Source: an uncultured Actinomycetes bacterium (GTDB lineage: Bacteria > Actinomycetota > Actinomycetes > Mycobacteriales > Mycobacteriaceae). From it: DNA of 52,139 nt. Location: contig CAIRCP010000103.1 in the NCBI GenBank assembly GCA_903877095.1, positions 1-52,139 on the forward strand, read 5' to 3'. Under the pieces are notes generated by a model. It was not told where the DNA came from and ran no database searches. It saw only the letters and a list, made by a program, of their open reading frames with translations. Every line of letters begins with the position of its first letter. Position 1 is the first letter of the stretch. The position numbers were made by a program, and so were the translations under genes. Positions 18,301 through 24,906 of the stretch are shown one piece after another.

Positions 18301-19079
18301 GCACCGGTGGTGTGTGGGCCGTTGCCGTGAGCCCCGATGGCCGCACTATCGTCACCGGCGACAGCGGTGGGGAACTGCGGATGTGGGACGCCCAGACCCA
18401 GAAGCCGCTGGAGCCCCCTGTGCTCGGCAAGCACGACAAACAGGTCACCGGTGTCGCCTTCAGCAGCGACGGACAGCGCCTCGTCTCGGGCGGCTGGGAC
18501 AAAAAGGTACGGGTCTGGGATCTACGCACCCGGCAGCAGATCAGCGTGATCGATGGGGATATGCCCGTCTTGAGCGTCGCAATCAGCCCGGACGGGAAAC
18601 GGGTCGCGGCGGGTTTGGGCCAGGGGCACGGCAACCGGGATGACCGCGGCGCCGTGCGGGTCTGGGACGCCGACTCCGGCACACCAGTGGGTGAACCGTC
18701 GGGCGATCTCGCCGAAAGCGTCCGCAAGGTGGCGTTCAGCCCCAACGGAGACTGGGTGCTCTCGGGTGCGTACGACCGCACGGTCCGGGTGTGGTCGGCA
18801 AGCTCAGGACGACAATTCGGTGAACCGATACCGACCGATCAGCGCTCGGCGGCGATCGAGGTGGCGTTCAGCCCCGACGGTGAGCGCATCCTGTTCGGAA
18901 CCGACTCGGGGGCAATGCAATTCCGACCGGGACCGGACGGCCTTCGCGAGCAACTGTGCGCCAAACTGTGGACCAACATGAGCCACCGGCAATGGAACCA
19001 GTGGGTCTCACCGGAAATCCCCTACCAACAGGTGTGTCCGAATCTTCCAGTCGCCGAGGATGACCCGCTGCCCTCCTGA
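15366..19079 (+). CDS. nSTAND1 NTPase with membrane anchor and C-terminal WD40 propellers
   Basis: 1237 residues from GTG 15366, coupled to the TIR gene (ATG 15378 is an alternative). NPWPGLEAFEENARAFFRGRD leads into Walker A (YGRSGLGKTSLL, Lys60) and Walker B (VIVLDQFEELF). Charged helix rich in E, R and A covers about 415-480, then one strongly hydrophobic helix at 488-510 preceded by RTRVLR. From about 580 onward come roughly 12-14 WD40 units ending in V-x-V/L-W-D, enough for two seven-blade propellers. By the positive-inside rule the NTPase is cytoplasmic and the propellers lie outside the membrane. STAND proteins act as ligand-triggered switches; the partner TIR protein is the likely output. 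Confidence 0.9.
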   Translation: MSRPMQSSQVNADNPWPGLEAFEENARAFFRGRDREAESLLKRVLDVPVTVLYGRSGLGKTSLLRAGLFPLLRERNFLPIYVRFDVKAGAAPLADQLHQSVSQAIGAELPDAMLPGDQESVWEYLHRSDFELWSAQNYPLTPVIVLDQFEELFTLGERVPDLVEDFRNDLGDLAENRIPVDLSARIDKDPALAARFSLRSMNYKVLVSLREDFLADLEVWRRLIPALGRSRTRLRPLGADEAFDAVHTPAGTMMTADLAHRVVDIIAGEDLQRGGERALGSGAVVGEHRGAVAVEPALLSLFCRELNEERKHQGRKQFDSAMVEGAKTDILSNYYLSCVQGLPGRVADFIESELITEKGFRNSYPRDDAVPEHLTEDELAGLIRLRLLRIEDRYGTPRIELTHDVLTGIVREQRDRRRVEKEKAALAERAEQERRELAEAAAEREAELERDRQQAELEAARKLAAAETLAKEQAQAYAAKLAVRTRVLRFAVALVAVVAIVAAGLGYVAWRSSQQLLYAATVLRLTASGQSPTAVQRPGGEFQALQELLAAYSLARDSKDRDVLAAAEEALFNAVVSRGELVPRGLVWMPGALVTRLSTDRRHVLAVNTRQCVARVWDWATAKTLGPAITPVVSTPGANCNFVASPDGRRIWMRHTGADADVVQLWDSATGEQVKPPIPTRQGRVRAIAVSPDGQRLYTGGQDGTIAVWDSEKGAPIGERVRHGTKPVTIVKPTADQHRLVSADEDGTVKVWEISTATPTPVQTIAAGLPLNDVAVSADGQRVLTAGSGAEVWDVGTGRHVEIERTIAEGQTIDTVAVYGSTVLTGGSAGEVQRWDISNGSQLGDPISNGYQPVYFAEFGDADSFNYSTTDGTLRVRQADPDWVRSPDQGTQILCVAISPDGRRIATAEVAPGPKSTTLTVREVGTGQVVGARMKIDSVVLRLAFKKDGSRLVSGAEDGTAQIWDASTGAPVDTPMRVGTGGVWAVAVSPDGRTIVTGDSGGELRMWDAQTQKPLEPPVLGKHDKQVTGVAFSSDGQRLVSGGWDKKVRVWDLRTRQQISVIDGDMPVLSVAISPDGKRVAAGLGQGHGNRDDRGAVRVWDADSGTPVGEPSGDLAESVRKVAFSPNGDWVLSGAYDRTVRVWSASSGRQFGEPIPTDQRSAAIEVAFSPDGERILFGTDSGAMQFRPGPDGLREQLCAKLWTNMSHRQWNQWVSPEIPYQQVCPNLPVAEDDPLPS

Positions 19080-19092
19080 GCGTCAGCGCCGC

Positions 19093-19118
19093 AGTTCCTT
19101 TAGCGCGAACGGGGAACT
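19093..19118. terminator. Possible bidirectional terminator hairpin
   Basis: AGTTCC (19093-19098) and GGAACT (19113-19118) can pair across a 14-base loop, with two G-T pairs extending the stem inward. It lies in the 49-bp gap between the convergent ends of the WD40 and MACPF-like genes. There is no U-run, as is common in mycobacteria. Weak, positional evidence. Confidence 0.3.
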
Positions 19119-19128
19119 ACGGGAAGTT

Positions 19129-21753
19129 TCACCTCTTGGCAGGCGGACTCGCGAGTTCGCCCAGCATGTTCAACAGATCGGTCCTGGGCTTCATCCACAT
19201 TGGTCCGCCGCCGGACGTCATCCATGTTGGTGGATCGTCGGACGTCTCGGCCACGGCATTTTCCACTGCGCGATAGCCGATCGGAACCAAGCGAACGGGG
19301 CAGCGCTCGAAGAGATTCTGATCCAGGCCGGGCCCTTGCTCCGGGCCCCAGAAAAACATCGCGTCATGCTCGGCGGAATAAGCGGCCCACACGCCTTCCG
19401 GCGTATCCAGTTGCCAGAGTGCCCCGTATTCGCCGTTGTCGTCCTTGCCGCTTGATTTCTTATCCGGTTGCACGGTGGCCCACTGGCTCGCGTCGTATGC
19501 GAGTTGGCCGGCGACCTTCAGCAGCGGTTTCTGCTCTGTGTCGAAGCCATCGTCGTCACCGGCGCCGGGATACAGCTGCATCCCGAACATCGATTTGCGA
19601 ACGTCCCATCGTTGTTGCAAGCAGTCTTCGTCGCTTTCCGGCCGGTTACGCCACCAGCCGGTCTCATTCTCGGCGTTGCGGACCTCGTCGGCGGCTCCTG
19701 TGCTCTGCTGGATCAGGATGGGCAAGGTCGTCTCGGCAAAGCTTTCCCCAAACAGGATCTTTCTGGGGTCAAACGGGTTGACGGCCTCATCGGGCCGATA
19801 GGACCGGTGGTTCCTCGGGTCGGGGGTAAACGACAGCAGTCCGCTGAACCTGCGGACCGCGTCGTCGTGATCGCCCGTGAGCCGTGACGGCGCGCCAACC
19901 CAGACGAAGTGCGGCTTGCCATCCGACTTCGTCGAGATGATCGGGTACAGGCGATAGGCGTTCATGGTGATCAGATCCGGCGGCGTGATGCTGTCCGCCG
20001 GTGTGTACCCGTTCCCCCCGTGCTGTATCGGACAGTTCGGTTCGGGATTCCGCTGATAGAAGTACTGCCCGTCCCGTTCGACGACGGCCACCGCCCCGAA
20101 GGGTACTTGTTTGAGCCATTCGTAATTTTCGATCCAATGACGGTAGTGCTCGTACATCTTGAAGTAATTCAGGTCAAGCTGCTTCTTCAGTCTGATTTCC
20201 ATTTCGTGGAGGAAACTGAGATCAGGTTTGGACGCTTTATTCGTCAGCCTCCTGGTCAGTTCTTCCCCGACCTCGTCCAACGCCGTGCGGAATTGGCGGG
20301 CGGCATTCTTGACGATGATTTCACGTCCTTGGCCATCGAGGACCACACCGGGAAAGTGGGCGCAGAAGTCGAGGTACTGCGCGAAAACACCTCTGATCGC
20401 AAACCACACCAGGGACTGGCCGAACACGACCTGGGAGATGGTGCGGGGCAAGCTGATATCCAGTTGGGGGAAGATGTCTTTCCACGCCTTGTAGCGGTAG
20501 CCACTGGGGGAGTAGCCACCAAGAGGCAAGTTCGGGCCGGTACTGGTATCGGCACTGTTGTCCGCGGCCCTGACGGAGCGCATTCCGCGAGCGGGAGCGG
20601 GTGCCTGGGCTTCGGTACGTTGTTCGTCGCTGAGCGCCTTTGCGTTGATCGTTTCCTCGGTGGCTTTCGCCTCGTCGTTCAGCGAGCCGAGTTCTGCCTG
20701 GATCGCGTTGTCCACGGCTGGGGCGTCGGACAGTGCCGTCGCGTCCCCGAGCCCAAGAACGTTGTACTGCAGTGCTTTGATCGCCGTTCCCAGGATGCCC
20801 GGGAGATTCGGCAGCGGGATATCCGGAATCGGCAGCGGGGAATACTCCAGGTTCGGATTCTCCGGGTCCGCCACCGATTCGGGCGCGACTTCCTTCCACG
20901 CCGCGGCGCTGAGGACTTCACTGATGCCCTTACCGTCGAGACTGTCCCGCGCTGTATCGGCCCATTGCGCAGCTTTGGACTCGGGGGGCCGGCCGAAAGA
21001 GCGTGCCGAGAAGGTCACTGTGGCATGTTCGTCCAGATGAGTCTTGCAGTACTCCGCGGCCCCCTCTGCGCCGACCAGAGGAAGCGAAACCGCAACGCCC
21101 CCACCGATCCTGAACGAATCACTGTGGACGTCACTTTCTCTAATCAGAGAAGCTTCGAAGATTCCATAGGCCATGAGACCGAGCTGGTCGATGAATCCCG
21201 TGCCGAAGGTGTTGTAGAAGGCGGTCAGTGCTGCAACCAACGCCGAGAAGTCAGCGGCGGTTGCCTTCGGTTTGTCGGCGGCCTTTGCTTTGTCGGACAC
21301 ATCTTTGAGCAACTGGTGGAACAGTTCGGTGCTGCAGTTCAAGTACTGCTGCGGGGTGGCCTTCAATAACGTCACGGACTTCTCGGCCTTGCTTACTCCG
21401 ACAATCGTGGCATTCGATGATCGCGTGCACGCGTTGAGCGTCTGCTTGACGTAAAACTTGACCGAAGCATCGACAATCCCGGTCTTCAGCCCCATCGACG
21501 CAGACGCGTTCCACCCCGATGTGTCTTGGGATTTTTCGTCACTGCCTCCGGCGTTCACTTCGGTCGCGTTGTCACCGGAGGTGATCCTCAATAATCCGCT
21601 GGCCCCCAGCTTTGCGATGTCGAAAGCCTGCGTGTCGAGCATGATCTGATTCGTGTCGACGTTGATAGGCGTGCCGATAGTGAGGGAATCAAACTCTTTG
21701 GGAAACGGGTTCAACGGATTGTCGTGGTTCTTCTTACCGTCATCGAAAGACAC
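19129..21753 (-). CDS. MACPF/perforin-like pore-forming protein (candidate)
   Basis: 874 residues from GTG 21753 behind GGGGGAA. No signal peptide: the N-terminus is hydrophilic (MSFDDGKKNHDNPLN). Residues ~40-320 look like a MACPF domain. A motif near 180-200 (ALTAFYNTFGTGFIDQLGLMAYGIFEASL) matches the Y-G-T-H-[YF]-[IV]-x6-G-G core, with Gly in place of His. Ser/Thr/Gly-rich amphipathic stretches that could become membrane hairpins lie on either side (NAGGSDEKSQDTSGWNASASMGLKTG and FRIGGGVAVSLPLVGAEGAAEY). The remaining ~550 residues match nothing I know; they are rich in Trp and aromatic residues. It shares a divergent promoter region with the patatin gene. The MACPF assignment is by motif and needs structure prediction. 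Confidence 0.6.
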   Translation of the reverse strand: MSFDDGKKNHDNPLNPFPKEFDSLTIGTPINVDTNQIMLDTQAFDIAKLGASGLLRITSGDNATEVNAGGSDEKSQDTSGWNASASMGLKTGIVDASVKFYVKQTLNACTRSSNATIVGVSKAEKSVTLLKATPQQYLNCSTELFHQLLKDVSDKAKAADKPKATAADFSALVAALTAFYNTFGTGFIDQLGLMAYGIFEASLIRESDVHSDSFRIGGGVAVSLPLVGAEGAAEYCKTHLDEHATVTFSARSFGRPPESKAAQWADTARDSLDGKGISEVLSAAAWKEVAPESVADPENPNLEYSPLPIPDIPLPNLPGILGTAIKALQYNVLGLGDATALSDAPAVDNAIQAELGSLNDEAKATEETINAKALSDEQRTEAQAPAPARGMRSVRAADNSADTSTGPNLPLGGYSPSGYRYKAWKDIFPQLDISLPRTISQVVFGQSLVWFAIRGVFAQYLDFCAHFPGVVLDGQGREIIVKNAARQFRTALDEVGEELTRRLTNKASKPDLSFLHEMEIRLKKQLDLNYFKMYEHYRHWIENYEWLKQVPFGAVAVVERDGQYFYQRNPEPNCPIQHGGNGYTPADSITPPDLITMNAYRLYPIISTKSDGKPHFVWVGAPSRLTGDHDDAVRRFSGLLSFTPDPRNHRSYRPDEAVNPFDPRKILFGESFAETTLPILIQQSTGAADEVRNAENETGWWRNRPESDEDCLQQRWDVRKSMFGMQLYPGAGDDDGFDTEQKPLLKVAGQLAYDASQWATVQPDKKSSGKDDNGEYGALWQLDTPEGVWAAYSAEHDAMFFWGPEQGPGLDQNLFERCPVRLVPIGYRAVENAVAETSDDPPTWMTSGGGPMWMKPRTDLLNMLGELASPPAKR

Positions 21754-21962
21754 TTATTTCCCCCAGTTGCTCGGCTGACCGTGCTGTTTTCGGCCAATTA
21801 ATGCAGGCTACAACCCGCGAGGTTACGCGGGCCGATAACTCCCGGCTAGTGCCAAAGGGATGGGTCAATTAATGCCAAAAGTCCCATAGTGGCCACACAG
21901 CCGAGCGGCGCACGGCGCGACTAACGTCGAGCAAGGACGTCCAACAAGACAAGAGGTTGACT
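21754..21962. promoter_or_regulatory. Divergent control region of the MACPF-like and patatin genes
   Basis: This 209-bp gap holds both promoters. CAATTAATGC occurs twice in direct orientation (21795-21804 and 21866-21875, 71 bp apart, near seven helical turns). Between them lies a small perfect hairpin, CCCGCG/CGCGGG (21814-21819 and 21826-21831). A variant, CAATTGATGC, recurs in the third divergent region of the island (29364-29373). AT content is clearly above that of the neighbours. A common regulator of the island is possible; none is identified. Confidence 0.45.
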
Positions 21963-23087
21963 GTGTCCTACCGAGACCGCATCAAGAACCCAGGACCCAA
22001 GAAGCTGCTGTCCCTCGACGGGGGCGGGATTCGCGGCGTGATCACCTTGGAAGTCCTGGCGAGGATGGAAAGCATGCTGGCTCAGCAACGTGGCGCCGGG
22101 GAGGGCTTCGTTCTGGCTGACTACTTCGACTACATCGCCGGCACCAGCACCGGGGCGGTCATCGCCGCCGGACTCGCTAAAGGCCTGCGGGTCCAGCAAT
22201 TGCTGGACCTTTACGTGGACCGCGGTCGGGAGATGTTCGACAAGGCCACCCTGCTGCACATGTGGCACTTCGAGTACCACAACGAGCGGCTCAGTGCGCT
22301 GCTGCAGAGCGTGCTCGGCGCGGAGACGACGTTGGGCAGCGAGGACTTGCGTACGTTGCTGCTGATGATCCTGCGCAACGCCACCACGGATTCGCCCTGG
22401 CCACTGACTAACAACCCCAACGCGAAGTACTCCGACACGTCTCGTCCCGACTGCAACCTGAATCTTCCTCTGTGGCAACTTGTTCGGGCCAGTACCGCTG
22501 CACCGGTGTACTTCCAGCCCGAAGTGGTCAAGGTGGGCAGCCATTCCTTCGTCTTCGTCGACGGTGGGGTGACGATGTACAACAATCCCGCGTTCCAGCT
22601 GTTCCTGATGGCTACCCTTCCCGAATACCGGCTCGGCTGGCCGACCGGCGAATCGGAGATGCTGGTGGTCTCGGTGGGTACCGGCACGTCACCCAAAGAG
22701 GATGATCGCTTGCAGCCGGGTGATATGAATCTGTTGTTCAACGTCAAGTCGGTGCCCGCGGCGCTGATGTACGCCGCCCTCAACGAGCAGGATCTCCTGT
22801 GCCGGGTTTTCGGGCGCTGCCGCCATGGCGCGATGATCGACCGCGAGGTCGGCGATCTTTCTGGTAGCGAGGGGATTCTGCCGCAGCGCTTGTTCAGCTA
22901 CGTGCGGTACAACGCCGAACTCACCCGCGACGGGCTTGATGCCCTCGACCTTCCTGACGTTGTCCCCGAAGACGTCCAGAAACTGGATTCGGTCGCTCAC
23001 ATCGACGACCTACGCCGCGTTGGCCGGGCTGCCGCCACTGAGGTGAGTATCGACCACTTCGCGGGATTCCTCTCAGAGACAACATGA
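21963..23087 (+). CDS. Patatin-like phospholipase
   Basis: 374 residues. GTG 21963 is preferred because AAGAGG lies just upstream; TTG 21957 is the alternative. The oxyanion loop DGGGIRG (19-25), nucleophile elbow GTSTG (Ser62) and dyad aspartate DGG (Asp200) are all intact, so it should be an active Ser-Asp lipid acyl hydrolase. No signal peptide or membrane segment is seen; it would act on the inner face of the membrane. Patatins are effectors in CBASS and other immune systems. The ATGA overlap with the SLOG gene downstream suggests the two proteins act as a pair, with SLOG as ligand sensor. Confidence 0.92.
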   Translation: MSYRDRIKNPGPKKLLSLDGGGIRGVITLEVLARMESMLAQQRGAGEGFVLADYFDYIAGTSTGAVIAAGLAKGLRVQQLLDLYVDRGREMFDKATLLHMWHFEYHNERLSALLQSVLGAETTLGSEDLRTLLLMILRNATTDSPWPLTNNPNAKYSDTSRPDCNLNLPLWQLVRASTAAPVYFQPEVVKVGSHSFVFVDGGVTMYNNPAFQLFLMATLPEYRLGWPTGESEMLVVSVGTGTSPKEDDRLQPGDMNLLFNVKSVPAALMYAALNEQDLLCRVFGRCRHGAMIDREVGDLSGSEGILPQRLFSYVRYNAELTRDGLDALDLPDVVPEDVQKLDSVAHIDDLRRVGRAAATEVSIDHFAGFLSETT

Positions 23088-23845
23088 TCGAAGCATTTCC
23101 GATCAGCTTCACCGACGGCGACACCGCAACTGCGGTGCGGGTCGACGAGCGCGGGCAGTTGCCCGCTGCACTGGCGGCTTTGGGACTCGGGTCGCCGCGG
23201 CCCACCGTGGTCGTCATCGGTGGCGCCGGCGGGCTCGACGCCGCTGACGTTGAGCGGCTTCGCTGCCTGTTCGCCGAAGCGATCGTGCCGGTGATCGACG
23301 ATCATCATGCGGCTGGGGTCGACGGTGGCACCGCCGCCGGGGTCATGCAGCTGTTCGGGGAAACTCGGGCAGCGGCGGGCGCCGGTTTCCCGCTCATCGG
23401 TGTGGCAGCCGAGGGCACGGTGCACCTACCGGCACAGCGAACGTCTGGCGAAGAGGCGGATCTCGACTCTCACCATAGCCACTTCATCCTTGTGCCCGGA
23501 CATCACTGGGGCGATGAATCTCCCTGGATCGCCGCTGCCGCAACAACTCTGGCCGCAGATGCGCCAACGGTCACCGTTCTGATCAACGGCGGCAAGATCG
23601 CCCTGCATGACGTCGAGGCCAGCATCGCCGCGGGCCGGCAGGTGATCGTCATGAAAGGTTCGGGACGCGCGGCCGACGCCCTGGCCGCGGCCTTGGCCGG
23701 CACCCCTACCGATCCGCGCGCGGCCGCACTGGCCACCCGCGGCGGGATGCGGACCCTGCCGGACGACGATCCCGCCCGTCTCGCCGCGGCACTGGCGGAG
23801 ATACTCGCGTCACCACACCAGGGAGACACCGTCGAAACGGCATGA
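23084..23845 (+). CDS. TRPM-type SLOG (LSDAT) domain protein
   Basis: 253 residues, essentially one Rossmann-like SLOG domain. Seen: the strand-loop PTVVVIGGAGGLD near residue 40, TAAGVMQLFGETRAAAGAGFPLIGVA, HSHFILVPGHHWGDESPWIAAAA, and the typical end TVTVLINGGKIALHDVEASIAAGRQVIVMKGSGRAADALA. These match the prokaryotic relatives of the TRPM cation-channel N-terminal domain, which in TRPM2 binds ADP-ribose. SLOG domains also sense TIR-made cyclic ADP-ribose in Thoeris. It is therefore a plausible sensor of a TIR product made nearby. The start overlaps the patatin stop by ATGA. Ligand is inference. Confidence 0.85.
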   Translation: MIEAFPISFTDGDTATAVRVDERGQLPAALAALGLGSPRPTVVVIGGAGGLDAADVERLRCLFAEAIVPVIDDHHAAGVDGGTAAGVMQLFGETRAAAGAGFPLIGVAAEGTVHLPAQRTSGEEADLDSHHSHFILVPGHHWGDESPWIAAAATTLAADAPTVTVLINGGKIALHDVEASIAAGRQVIVMKGSGRAADALAAALAGTPTDPRAAALATRGGMRTLPDDDPARLAAALAEILASPHQGDTVETA

Positions 23846-23861
23846 CCCACTTCGGCAAGGG

Positions 23862-24707
23862 CTACGCCTCTTCGTCGCCGAGTGGAACCTGAGCGATCAT
23901 GCTCACCACGTCCTTGCCGTAGTAGAAGAGCTGGGGTGTTTGGGTTTTGCGGCCGATGGCTTGATCGACATCGTCGCGGAGGTGGTTGTAGTTGCGGCGA
24001 TAGTCGCCGTCACCCCAGACATCGAGGAACCCCTGGGTGAATGCGCCGTGTTTGGCTCCGTCGCCTGAAGTCTGGTCGTCTTTGCATCCGGAGAGGAGCA
24101 CCACCATGGCGGCCGAATCTGCCGGGGTCGACTGCGCCGGCCACCAACTGCTCTGTGCGGCATAGGAATCGGAGTTCCGATTGAATTCGGCGACGGTCTT
24201 CTCCCGGGGCGCCTGCCGTACGTTGGGGCCGAGGGTTCTTTCCTTCTGCTCGCGGTCCGCGTCGCGTGCAGCGACGACGGGGTCGCGGGTCACCGATCCG
24301 CTGTGGCAGCTGTCGGACATGACAAAGATCCGCACGCCCGGGGCGAAGGTGCAGAAGGCGCCGTAGAGCGTGTCGTCGACGAGTTGGCCGTCGTACAGGC
24401 ACCAGGTCTCGTCATAGCCGTCCGTCTCGTCCCCGTTGGTGTCGGGAACCTGCCCACCGTGTCCGGCATAGGTCAGGAAGAAGAAGTCGCCATCGCGGAG
24501 GGTGGCTGCCGCGGCTTTGAGATGCTGATGCAGCGCTTCGACGGTCGCATCGTCGTCGAGCAGCAGTTGCGCGGTGAACCCCTTCTGGCTGGCAACGTCT
24601 TTCATTGCTTCGGCGTCGCTGACACACCCGCCCAGTTTGCCGTCCCAGCCGCCCCAGTGACCCGGGTCGAGGCGGTTCAGTCCGATGTGTAGTGACTGAC
24701 GTTTCAC
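23862..24707 (-). CDS. Metacaspase-like (C14) cysteine protease
   Basis: 281 residues, a bare caspase p20/p10-like unit without signal peptide, from GTG 24707 behind AGGGGG. The catalytic His is H83 in FFFLTYAGHGGQVPD and the Cys is C134 in VMSDSCHSGS. The DETDGYDETWCLYDG segment after the His is typical of metacaspases and bacterial orthocaspases, and its acidic residues suggest cleavage after Arg or Lys rather than Asp. It ends 16 bp from the convergent SLOG gene and starts divergently from the CHAT-TPR gene. Caspase-like proteases activated by TIR-made signals are known as bacterial immune effectors; whether this one is so activated is inference. Confidence 0.92.
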   Translation of the reverse strand: MKRQSLHIGLNRLDPGHWGGWDGKLGGCVSDAEAMKDVASQKGFTAQLLLDDDATVEALHQHLKAAAATLRDGDFFFLTYAGHGGQVPDTNGDETDGYDETWCLYDGQLVDDTLYGAFCTFAPGVRIFVMSDSCHSGSVTRDPVVAARDADREQKERTLGPNVRQAPREKTVAEFNRNSDSYAAQSSWWPAQSTPADSAAMVVLLSGCKDDQTSGDGAKHGAFTQGFLDVWGDGDYRRNYNHLRDDVDQAIGRKTQTPQLFYYGKDVVSMIAQVPLGDEEA

Positions 24708-24906
24708 GTTCCATCCCCCTATGTGATGCCGCCGAACCCCCGTTGGGTGATCGCGCCTCGGCCGATGCCATGATCAGCCGTGCGCATTGCGGTCACCAAG
24801 GGTCATTGTGCTCTTTTCCGGTCACCGATGATCCGCAATTGCGTTGCCGGACCTAAACTGCACAGGGCAGGGGCAAGTGGTTCGGCCGTACGGTTGGGGA
24901 CTGTTG
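24708..24906. promoter_or_regulatory. Divergent control region of the caspase and CHAT-TPR genes
   Basis: A 199-bp gap between GTG starts on both strands. GGTCACC occurs twice in direct orientation (24791-24797 and 24820-24826). TAAACT at 24854-24859 is a reasonable -10 element for the rightward gene. No clear -35 element or palindrome is seen. Confidence 0.35.
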
